A stretch of DNA of 28,421 bases, from positions 1 to 28,421 of IMG/VR virus record IMGVR_UViG_3300030085_001501. The stretch is one strand, 5' to 3'. Position numbers and translations under genes: made by a program. Position 1 is the first letter of the stretch. Each line of letters opens with the position of its first letter. This DNA is from a virus. A model generated the notes under the pieces. The model ran no database searches, was not told where the DNA came from, and saw only the letters and a program-made list of their open reading frames with translations. Positions 6,253-12,357 of this stretch are shown piece after piece.

Positions 6253-7085
6253 TGTATCAGTCATTCAAACTCAAGACTCCTCTTCGTTATCCTGGCGGCA
6301 AGTCACGTGCGGTAAAGAAAATTTACCCATACCTTCCTGAACTGAGCATGTACGACACCTATAAGGAGTGCTTCCTTGGTGGTGGTAGCATGGCACTATG
6401 GGTAACCCAGCAGTTCCCTGGTGTGGACATTGAGGTCTGTGACCTGTACGAACCGCTTATCAACTTCTGGAAAGAACTCCAGAAAAATGGAGACCGTATG
6501 GTTCGGACTCTTACTGAAGCAAAGCAAGATCACAATGATCCTGACACTGCACGGGTGCTCTTTGATGAGTGCAAACTGATTATCAATCAGCAGTCACGTT
6601 CTAACCATGACCGTGCCTGTGCTTTCTATGTTGTAAACAAGTGCTCTTTCAGTGGACTGACAGAAGCATCTTCTTTCTCCAAGCAAGCGAGTAATCAGAA
6701 CTTCAGTCAGAGTGGTATTGATCGTTTGTCTCAGTTCTCTGAGTTGATTCAAGACTGGAAGATCCGTCACGATTCCTATGAATCTCTTCTCAATGTGATG
6801 GACAATGCATTTGTCTATCTTGATCCTCCGTACGACATCAAAGACAATCTGTACGGTCGTAAAGGATCTATGCACAAGTCGTTTGATCATGACGACTTTG
6901 CTGCTAAATGCAATGCTGCAAGGCACGATTGTCTGATCAGTTACAATTCAAATCAGTTGGTAGAAGATCGGTTTGGTGACCAGTGGAAAGCGGGTGAGTT
7001 TGATCTGACTTACACCATGCGTTCTGTTGGTGATTATATGAAAAACCAAACACAACGCAAGGAACTCCTACTGATGAATTACTAG
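6252..7085 (+). CDS. dam: DNA adenine methylase (Dam family)
   Basis: Transfers a methyl group from S-adenosylmethionine to N6 of adenine in DNA. Motif order is that of alpha-class D12/Dam enzymes: PLRYPGGKSR (10-19), the AdoMet-binding FLGGGSMALW (41-50), acidic EVCDLYEPLINFWK (61-74), the catalytic DPPY at 191-194, and a late SYNSNQ strand. Length 277 is normal (E. coli Dam: 278). ATG 6252 is chosen over the GTG at 6249 because it gives the TGATG overlap common here. It may protect phage DNA, or pair with the upstream nuclease-like protein. Target site is not readable from sequence. Confidence 0.94.
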   Translation: MYQSFKLKTPLRYPGGKSRAVKKIYPYLPELSMYDTYKECFLGGGSMALWVTQQFPGVDIEVCDLYEPLINFWKELQKNGDRMVRTLTEAKQDHNDPDTARVLFDECKLIINQQSRSNHDRACAFYVVNKCSFSGLTEASSFSKQASNQNFSQSGIDRLSQFSELIQDWKIRHDSYESLLNVMDNAFVYLDPPYDIKDNLYGRKGSMHKSFDHDDFAAKCNAARHDCLISYNSNQLVEDRFGDQWKAGEFDLTYTMRSVGDYMKNQTQRKELLLMNY

Positions 7086-7107
7086 ATAGTATGGTATATA
7101 CCTGACC

Positions 7108-7623
7108 ATGAGAAGACTGAATTCGTTTTTCCTAAACGTAACTGTCGCGATCCTGGACTACCTCTACAACGGTAGAGACTATCAAAGATTTTGGGTGCTT
7201 GAGGAAATTGCTCGGGCACCCTATTTTGCTTTCTTGAGTGTGTTACATTTCCGTGAAAGCATGGGTCTTCGAGGTCCAGATCACCTATACTTGATGAAGC
7301 AGCACTTCGAGCAAAGCGTCAATGAAACCGAACATCTGGAATACATGGAGAGTAGGGGCGGTAATTCTTATTGGATTGACCGTTTTCTCGCAAGACACCT
7401 TGTTCTTGTATACTATTGGACCAATGTGGTGTATTACTGGTTGGCTCCTAAGTCAGCGTACCATCTATCGTACGAGGTAGAAGTCCACGCTGCTCATACC
7501 TATGAGAAGTATATTCGGGACAATGGAGAAGACGAAAGGATTCTAGAGATCATGAACGATGAAATCGAACATTCTCTAGAACTGAAAGCGGCAATGGAAA
7601 AGTCCCTAGATAGTATCATCTAA
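7108..7623 (+). CDS. ptox: Plastoquinol terminal oxidase (PTOX, alternative oxidase family)
   Basis: Oxidises plastoquinol and reduces oxygen to water at the thylakoid membrane, relieving excess electron pressure during infection. All six di-iron ligands are present: Glu32 in LEEIARAPYF, Glu73 and His76 in NETEHL, Glu125 in VEVHAAHTY, Glu152 and His155 in DEIEH. The family phrase FAFLSVLHF and WIDRFLARHLVLVYYW (membrane-bound region) are also clear. 171 residues is compact, as expected of phage forms lacking the plant N-terminal extension. A 22-base gap separates it from dam. Phage PTOX is known mostly from Synechococcus phages. Confidence 0.95.
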   Translation: MRRLNSFFLNVTVAILDYLYNGRDYQRFWVLEEIARAPYFAFLSVLHFRESMGLRGPDHLYLMKQHFEQSVNETEHLEYMESRGGNSYWIDRFLARHLVLVYYWTNVVYYWLAPKSAYHLSYEVEVHAAHTYEKYIRDNGEDERILEIMNDEIEHSLELKAAMEKSLDSII

Positions 7624-7632
7624 TTGAGTAAT

Positions 7633-7932
7633 ATGCTGTCTACTCAGTATCGTCTCCGTCTTGAAGAGATCTGTAGGAAGATTGTCAATAAGGAAGAAGT
7701 TCCTTTAGCAGACATGATTTGGGCAAACAAATTAGCGAAGGCAAATACTACGGCAAAGACTTGGTTGAACCGTGCTAGGAGGGAGGTCCTGAACCCTGGT
7801 GACGATTTTTTCAATGATCTAAATCTTGGTTCTCCGGATCCGACCGAGCACAAACAGAAGTTTGATGGTGCTGAGGATATTATGGATTGGTTCCGTCATG
7901 AAAGATGTGACGACTGGAGACAGCGAGATTGA
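7633..7932 (+). CDS. Conserved small cyanophage protein, unknown function
   Basis: 99 residues from ATG 7633 (a TTG at 7624 would add three). The product is soluble and helical, rich in Arg, Lys and Glu (LSTQYRLRLEEICRKIVNKE, then MIWANKLAKANTTAKTWLNR), with an acidic C-terminus (DIMDWFRHERCDDW). The pattern looks familiar from other cyanomyoviruses but I know no function. The stop overlaps the TTG start of the amidinotransferase gene. Confidence 0.65.
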   Translation: MLSTQYRLRLEEICRKIVNKEEVPLADMIWANKLAKANTTAKTWLNRARREVLNPGDDFFNDLNLGSPDPTEHKQKFDGAEDIMDWFRHERCDDWRQRD

Positions 7933-9269
7933 AACACACGGTATATCAACACTGGGATCCTCTGAAAGTATGTGCAGTCGGGAGGTGCTTCCCTCCTGAG
8001 TACATGAGTAGGATCCAGAACGCCAAGGTTCGCCCCGTCATGGAGAGGATCTGTCAGGAGACCTGTGAGGACCTAGACAAACTTGCAGATAAACTGCGAG
8101 AGTTTGGCGTCGAAGTGCTCCGTACAGACCTCTGTGACGACCCTGACGCCTATGTAGACGGCAGACAGGGTGCACCCCCCGGCAAGGGTCAGGTGACCTG
8201 CTATCCGCCCATGCTGCCCCGTGACTACACGGCAATGATTGGGGATACTTTCTACATGCCTGGTCAAAGGTTTGGGGATAAGATCGATATTCGCCATGTT
8301 TTTGACCAGTTGACCAGTGGAAAGTCTGAAGGCAACGGTTCTCGTGAGAGACTACTGGCAAAACTACTAGAGGATGCACTGGAACCGGACAAAAATCTGT
8401 CCACCAGCATGTCTTTGTTCAAATTTAGGACAAGAAAAAACTATCATACCGCTGCAAAGACCCTGATGGGTCTTGATGCCGAGCAAATGCGAGAGCAAAT
8501 TACTCTTGCAGAGACGATGCAGATTGGAAACAGTCAAAGATACCCTTCTACGGGATCATTTTATCCATTTTCTAGCATTGAAAAGTGGTTACAGGACAAT
8601 AATGTCCCGATTGTCTATGATCAACACATCAACACTGCTACTAGCATTAGATGTGGCAAGGATTTATATTTTAGTTTCTGTAATGTTATCAATAAATTGA
8701 ATCAAAAGAGTTTTGATGCTAAGTTGACTAGATTATTTCCTAATAATCGCATCAATTACTTGGCACATACGGGTCATAGTGATGGTTCTACCTGTGTAAT
8801 CAAACCTGGACTGGTGGTTTCCCTAAAAGGAACTGAAGATTGTGAGAAATTGTTCCCTGGTTGGGACATTTGTTCTATCAGCGGTGAGTCTTGGGACAAA
8901 GTGGACGGGTTCCTCAAGATGAAGGAGAAGAATCGTGGCAAATACTTCGTCGCAGGTGAGGAAGACAACGATGATCTGATAGAATACATGGATGTCTGGT
9001 TGAATCACTGGCAACTGTACGTTGAGGAGTCTGTCTTCGACGTAAACATGCTTGTAATCGACGAGAACAACGTCATCTGTAACGGTTATAATAAGAAGGT
9101 GTTCGACGCCTTTGAACGTCATGGTGTGACTCCTCACATCCTGAACCTTCGACACCGTTACTTCTGGGATGGTGGTCTGCACTGTGTCACATCTGACATT
9201 TCTCGTCAGGGTGAGTGCAAAGACTTCTTCCCAGACCGTGGTGACTACCAATCCAAAGTTATAGCATGA
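7929..9269 (+). CDS. Amidinotransferase-like protein (guanidino-group enzyme superfamily)
   Basis: 446 residues. The C-terminal motif FWDGGLHCVTSDISRQG, with Cys419 as likely nucleophile, strongly resembles the active site of arginine:glycine amidinotransferase. GHSDGST at about 282-288 (His283) resembles its catalytic His motif, and TATSIRCGKDLYFS resembles the conserved IRAGRD strand. The acidic member of the triad is not obvious. The start is TTG 7929, preceded by GGAG; the next ATG (8004) would remove the conserved opening WDPLKVCAVGRCF. Expected chemistry is amidino transfer from arginine or a related guanidine; the acceptor is unknown. Coupled to the genes on both sides. Confidence 0.8.
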   Translation: MKHTVYQHWDPLKVCAVGRCFPPEYMSRIQNAKVRPVMERICQETCEDLDKLADKLREFGVEVLRTDLCDDPDAYVDGRQGAPPGKGQVTCYPPMLPRDYTAMIGDTFYMPGQRFGDKIDIRHVFDQLTSGKSEGNGSRERLLAKLLEDALEPDKNLSTSMSLFKFRTRKNYHTAAKTLMGLDAEQMREQITLAETMQIGNSQRYPSTGSFYPFSSIEKWLQDNNVPIVYDQHINTATSIRCGKDLYFSFCNVINKLNQKSFDAKLTRLFPNNRINYLAHTGHSDGSTCVIKPGLVVSLKGTEDCEKLFPGWDICSISGESWDKVDGFLKMKEKNRGKYFVAGEEDNDDLIEYMDVWLNHWQLYVEESVFDVNMLVIDENNVICNGYNKKVFDAFERHGVTPHILNLRHRYFWDGGLHCVTSDISRQGECKDFFPDRGDYQSKVIA

Positions 9270-9709
9270 ACTCTACACTGACTAATTGGGTAAAGATGCT
9301 CACTACACCTAGTGAAGCGTTTGGTGGTATGCCACCATGTCCATTTGCAAAGAGTGCTTTCCTTCGCAAGAAGGTAGAAGTCCTTGAGTACACAGACTTT
9401 GCTCAGATTGTTGGATACATGACAAAGGAGTGGACCAAAGAGGTGGTCATCTTTGTCATTGATAATATGAATGCCAACTGGGTTACTGAATTGGCAGAGA
9501 AATGTAACAAAATCTATCCAGAGTTCTTGTTCTTGGAGGAACATCCAGACCTGGTGGAGGTAGTTGATGGTCAGCACTTGAATAGTGGCATGACATTGCT
9601 CCTAGTGCAGAAGAGAAAGGAGTTGGAGGACGCTAGAAAGGAGTTGAAATCAACAAAATACTATGATAAATGGACCGAAGAATTGAAGCAAAGGATTTTC
9701 AACCGATAG
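9266..9709 (+). CDS. Unknown protein coupled to the amidinotransferase
   Basis: 147 residues, starting in an ATGA overlap with the amidinotransferase stop. Notable: a conserved-looking N-terminal motif GGMPPCPFAKSAFLRKKVEV, with Cys25 in a PPCPFAK turn, then alternating hydrophobic strands (EVVIFVIDN) and a charged helical tail rich in Glu, Lys and Arg. The tight coupling suggests a partner of the amidinotransferase, perhaps acting on its product. No family name can be given. Confidence 0.65.
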   Translation: MNSTLTNWVKMLTTPSEAFGGMPPCPFAKSAFLRKKVEVLEYTDFAQIVGYMTKEWTKEVVIFVIDNMNANWVTELAEKCNKIYPEFLFLEEHPDLVEVVDGQHLNSGMTLLLVQKRKELEDARKELKSTKYYDKWTEELKQRIFNR

Positions 9710-9742
9710 ATAATATGCTAGACTGGTAATTTGGTAGACACT

Positions 9743-9895
9743 ATGTCAGAAGAACCAACGGACCTCTGGGAAGACATGGCAACCCTCAATAGTCTTTATG
9801 AAGAGTTGCTTTGGGAACCTAGTGAAGTTCTTGAGTTTGTTCCTGACTACGAAAACGACTGCATTATTATTCGCCGCAAAAACAAATGGACTTGA
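9743..9895 (+). CDS. 50-residue acidic protein before gp62
   Basis: ATG 9743 to TGA 9893-9895, overlapping the gp62 start by ten bases. The peptide is acidic (MSEEPTDLWEDMATLNSLYE, then LLWEPSEVLEFVPDYEND) and ends with a basic IIIRRKNKW strand. The codon pattern and tight overlap with gp62 support it as a real small gene; no function is known. Confidence 0.6.
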   Translation: MSEEPTDLWEDMATLNSLYEELLWEPSEVLEFVPDYENDCIIIRRKNKWT

Positions 9896-10266
9896 AGGAC
9901 TGGTTGAAGTCGATCAACGAAACTAAGGACAATCTGATCGATGAAGATCCGTTGCTAGAGTCAAAATATCTGCCTTACATTGTCAATCGATGCATGTCTG
10001 GGCATATTGATGCCTTGATGTATGCAAATGAGATGAATATCAATTCTCATCTAGATAAAAAGTTACAGTATGACTTCTTTCTAAATAGTCTGAGATCCAA
10101 GAAGAGATTTTCTCCTTGGATGCGGAAAGAAGAGTTATCAAACCTCCAAACCGTCAAAAAATACTATGGGTATAGTGACGAAAAGGCGAGGCAAGTGCTT
10201 CCTCTACTATCTGATGAACAACTAGACATTATTCGACAACGATTTGACACTGGAGGATTGAAATGA
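9886..10266 (+). CDS. 62: Clamp loader small subunit, gp62 (short cyanophage form)
   Basis: gp62 joins four gp44 subunits to make the clamp loader. The product starts DWLKSINETKDNLIDEDP and contains YIVNRCMSGHIDALMYANEM and KKRFSPW, phrases I recognise from cyanophage gp62. At 126 residues it is much shorter than T4 gp62 (187), as is usual in cyanophages. It is followed by regA through an ATGA overlap, as in the T4 regA/62 neighbourhood, but gp44 is separated from it by about 5 kb. Confidence 0.9.
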   Translation: MDLKDWLKSINETKDNLIDEDPLLESKYLPYIVNRCMSGHIDALMYANEMNINSHLDKKLQYDFFLNSLRSKKRFSPWMRKEELSNLQTVKKYYGYSDEKARQVLPLLSDEQLDIIRQRFDTGGLK

Positions 10267-10700
10267 GCGGTACTGAACCGATTTATCAATGGTCGCCTGA
10301 TAAAATGATTGAAGTGGTTCTTGCAGAACCAGATGATTTTCTAAAAGTACGCGAGACGCTTACTCGTATTGGTGTAGCGAGTCGCAAAGAGAAAAAACTG
10401 TACCAGTCCTGCCATATTCTGCATAAGCAGGGACGTTACTATATTGTGCACTTCAAAGAACTGTTTGCTCTTGATGGAAAGAAGGCAAACTTGAGTGTGA
10501 ATGACGTTCAACGTCGTAATCGCATCGTAAAATTGCTTGTAGACTGGGGTCTTGTTCAGATTTCTGAAGAAGGATTCAATAGAATTGTTGACGTGTCTCC
10601 TCTGAATCAGATCAAAGTTATCTCATTCAAAGAGAAAGCAGAGTGGTCTTTGGAAACGAAATACAACATTGGTAAGAAAAAAGTTGCCACAGATACCTAA
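10263..10700 (+). CDS. regA: RegA translational repressor
   Basis: RegA binds AU-rich start regions of early phage mRNAs and blocks ribosome loading. The signature runs through the protein: EPDDFLKVRETLTRIGVAS, KLYQSCHILHKQGRYYIVHF, LLVDWGLVQI and VISFKEKAEW all mirror T4 RegA. At 145 residues it is longer than T4 RegA (122) because of an N-terminal extension (MSGTEPIYQWSPDK) and a slightly longer tail; an internal ATG at codon 15 aligns with the T4 start. The gene overlaps gp62 by four bases. Confidence 0.96.
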   Translation: MSGTEPIYQWSPDKMIEVVLAEPDDFLKVRETLTRIGVASRKEKKLYQSCHILHKQGRYYIVHFKELFALDGKKANLSVNDVQRRNRIVKLLVDWGLVQISEEGFNRIVDVSPLNQIKVISFKEKAEWSLETKYNIGKKKVATDT

Positions 10701-10755
10701 ATAAATCGTCGCTCTTTCGTGCGCGACACGCTACATACGGAATATACGCTACGAG

Positions 10756-10782
10756 AAGGGGGGTTACCAACACCCCCTTTTT
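10756..10782 (+). terminator. Intrinsic terminator after regA
   Basis: AAGGGGG (10756-10762) pairs with CCCCCTT (10773-10779); inside, GTT/AAC (10763-10765 with 10769-10771) extends the stem with one bulged A. A T run follows to 10782. It ends the gp62-regA transcript before the hsp20 leader. Confidence 0.88.
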
Positions 10783-10794
10783 CATGCTTGCTCT

Positions 10795-10800
10795 TATAAT
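10795..10800 (+). promoter_or_regulatory. Possible -10 box for hsp20
   Basis: A perfect TATAAT lies 13 bases after the regA terminator, but no -35 box is visible at the right distance and there is no TGn extension. If used, transcription starts near 10807 and gives a leader of about 90 bases before hsp20. It may need an activator or be weak. Confidence 0.5.
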
Positions 10801-10818
10801 TAGTACTGTAAGAGGATT

Positions 10819-10893
10819 GGGATCTTAGGATCCCCCTTTTACGCCAAAGGTTGCCTTCGGGGACCACACAACACATTCTGCCTAACAGGAGAA
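10819..10893 (+). promoter_or_regulatory. hsp20 leader with three hairpins; putative RNA thermometer
   Basis: Three hairpins can be drawn by eye. (1) GGGATC 10819-10824 with GATCCC 10829-10834. (2) GGTTGCC-TTCG-GGGACC, 10849-10865, a UUCG tetraloop with one bulged G. (3) TTCTGCCT 10876-10883 with AGGAGAA 10887-10893: seven pairs, a three-base loop and one bulged G (10880). The third hides the whole Shine-Dalgarno sequence AGGAG just before ATG 10896. A weak, bulged, SD-covering hairpin before a small heat-shock gene is the layout of ROSE-type and cyanobacterial hsp17 thermometers. Function is inference. Confidence 0.5.
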
Positions 10894-10895
10894 CA

Positions 10896-11327
10896 ATGTC
10901 TAACATCGAGAAGTATCGTGCAGCCAGTCTGCCGGACCTTATTGACCGTATCAATAAGAACGCCCTTGGATGGGATCAATCATTCAATCAGTTTTGGGAA
11001 TCAAATACCTTTGGTGGTAACTATCCCCCATACAACATCGTACAACTCAGCAATCATGAGACTAGACTTGAGGTAGCACTCGCTGGATTCAAGAAAGATG
11101 AAGTCAAGGTCTTTACTGAGTATGGTAAGTTGGTTGTAGAAGGATCCAAAGCAGAAAACGAAGAGGAAGAATATCTTCACCGTGGTCTAGGCACCCGGAA
11201 GTTTACCCGCAAGTGGTCGATTGCCGAGGATGTCAAAATCAATTCGGTGACTTTTGAAGATGGTTTGTTGGTAGTGAACATCGGTAAGATTGTTCCTGAG
11301 CATCACGCCCGTAAAGATTACCTCTAA
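10896..11327 (+). CDS. hsp20: Small heat-shock protein Hsp20
   Basis: An ATP-independent chaperone that holds unfolding proteins; common in cyanomyoviruses. 143 residues. The alpha-crystallin domain spans about residues 45-133: NIVQLSNHETRLEVALAGF, KLVVEGSKAENEEEEYLHRG, then FTRKWSIAEDVKINSVTFEDGLL, with the typical GLL strand and the RKW/FxRxW-like motif. The start at 10896 is set by the Shine-Dalgarno AGGAG six bases upstream; an in-frame ATG at 10851 lies in the structured leader and is rejected. The usual C-terminal IxI motif is not obvious (ending IVPEHHARKDYL). Confidence 0.93.
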   Translation: MSNIEKYRAASLPDLIDRINKNALGWDQSFNQFWESNTFGGNYPPYNIVQLSNHETRLEVALAGFKKDEVKVFTEYGKLVVEGSKAENEEEEYLHRGLGTRKFTRKWSIAEDVKINSVTFEDGLLVVNIGKIVPEHHARKDYL

Positions 11328-11353
11328 ATACTACTACGGTTAGTAGTCAGTAA

Positions 11354-12094
11354 GTGTACCGGAGAATCTTACATCATATCAAAGCATCAGACTTGCGGGA
11401 GACCGCAGGTCTGACTTTGCGTTTTAGGGAAGACTTGAACCCCAAGTTTTGGTTTGGTAGTAAGTTGAAACCTGAAGTGCGTAAGGCACTGATGAATTTT
11501 GCTAAAGCATTTGCAGATTTTGTGGATCTGGATGATCGTGCCATCTCTGATGTGTTGATGTTGGGTGGCAATGCAGGGTATAATTACACTCAGTACAGTG
11601 ACATTGATGTCCATCTGGTTGTAGATCCTGATATGATCCCAGACTGTGATCCAGATTTGATTGCAGACTACTACATGGACAAGAAGACTCTGTGGGAACT
11701 GACTCACGATGTCAAAGTCTATGGTGCTCCTGTAGAACCCTACATTGAACGTCCTGGTATCACTCGCAAGAAGAACCAGGGTGTGTATAGTGTTCTCAAG
11801 AACAAGTGGGTGCAGGAACCCGAGAAGATGGAAGGCGAGATTGATGAGTTTGAACTGACTAAGAAGACAAACAACCTCAAGAACAAAATCGATACTCTGA
11901 TTCAGACTGAGAAACCTGAGGCACTCAAGAGTGTCGTACACAAACTCAGGTCAGCACGTGCGTCATCGCTTGACAAGTTTGGCGAGTATGGATTTGAGAA
12001 CCTGGTCTTCAAAGAACTAAGAAATTCTGGGTATATCGACAAGATCCGTAAGTCTATGGTAGAATTGAAAAACCGAAAGCTGTCGCTTCCATGA
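11354..12094 (+). CDS. Nucleotidyltransferase-fold protein
   Basis: 246 residues. Residues about 69-90 contain the pol-beta-type nucleotidyltransferase signature: MLGGNAGYNYTQYSDIDVHL, that is a GG/GN turn followed by SDID with two metal-binding Asp, then HLVV. A helical region and a basic C-terminus follow. Similar stand-alone proteins occur in several phages; they may add nucleotides to RNA or protein targets. The start is GTG 11354 with no clear ribosome site, so the N-terminus is uncertain. The stop overlaps the next start (ATGA). A CTAAATA motif spans the hsp20 stop just upstream. Confidence 0.75.
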   Translation: MYRRILHHIKASDLRETAGLTLRFREDLNPKFWFGSKLKPEVRKALMNFAKAFADFVDLDDRAISDVLMLGGNAGYNYTQYSDIDVHLVVDPDMIPDCDPDLIADYYMDKKTLWELTHDVKVYGAPVEPYIERPGITRKKNQGVYSVLKNKWVQEPEKMEGEIDEFELTKKTNNLKNKIDTLIQTEKPEALKSVVHKLRSARASSLDKFGEYGFENLVFKELRNSGYIDKIRKSMVELKNRKLSLP

Positions 12095-12357
12095 TCCAAA
12101 TTTTGTTATTGAAGAACGATCTCGTTCTGATCTCTAGGATTGAGGAGGTATCTACTGAACTCGGAGAACCTGACTGCAAACTGATCAAACCTTATAAGAT
12201 GGTGCTGCATGGTGACTGCACCGATAGTGTCACGTTTGAGTCTTGGCCTTCGTTTACTGATCAAACGGAGTTGATGATCCACTCCGATAGTATCCTCACC
12301 CTAGTCGAACCTAATAAGTTCCAACTCGATAAGTACCAATCACTGACTGCTGAATGA
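12091..12357 (+). CDS. Small beta-rich conserved cyanophage protein
   Basis: 88 residues between the nucleotidyltransferase and gp43, overlapping both by four bases. The pattern is a row of short strands: IQILLLKNDLVLISRIEEV, CKLIKPYKMVL, then a loop and SILTLVEPN near the end. Similar small proteins occur in several cyanomyoviruses. The strand layout could fit an Sm-like barrel, but that is a guess from pattern only. Confidence 0.65.
   Translation: MIQILLLKNDLVLISRIEEVSTELGEPDCKLIKPYKMVLHGDCTDSVTFESWPSFTDQTELMIHSDSILTLVEPNKFQLDKYQSLTAE

Noticed and set aside
8038-8379. Minus-strand frames within the amidinotransferase gene
   Set aside because: Shadows of a gene with clear motifs; no independent signals.
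10697-10706. CTAAATAAAT at the regA stop as a late promoter
   Set aside because: Differs from NATAAATA at the second position and is followed by a terminator within 60 bases; left out as unsupported, likewise CTAAATA at 11324.
10785-10800. MotA-like box (TGCTT) before TATAAT
   Set aside because: Only five bases separate them instead of about 12, and cyanophages are not expected to carry MotA.
10851-10895. Upstream in-frame ATG for hsp20
   Set aside because: Would place translation inside the hairpin leader, add residues not found in Hsp20 proteins, and ignore the AGGAG site before 10896.
11387-11941. Long open frame on the minus strand (184 codons)
   Set aside because: Lies wholly antisense to the nucleotidyltransferase-fold gene, has no ribosome site or motif, and reads as the complement of its codons.
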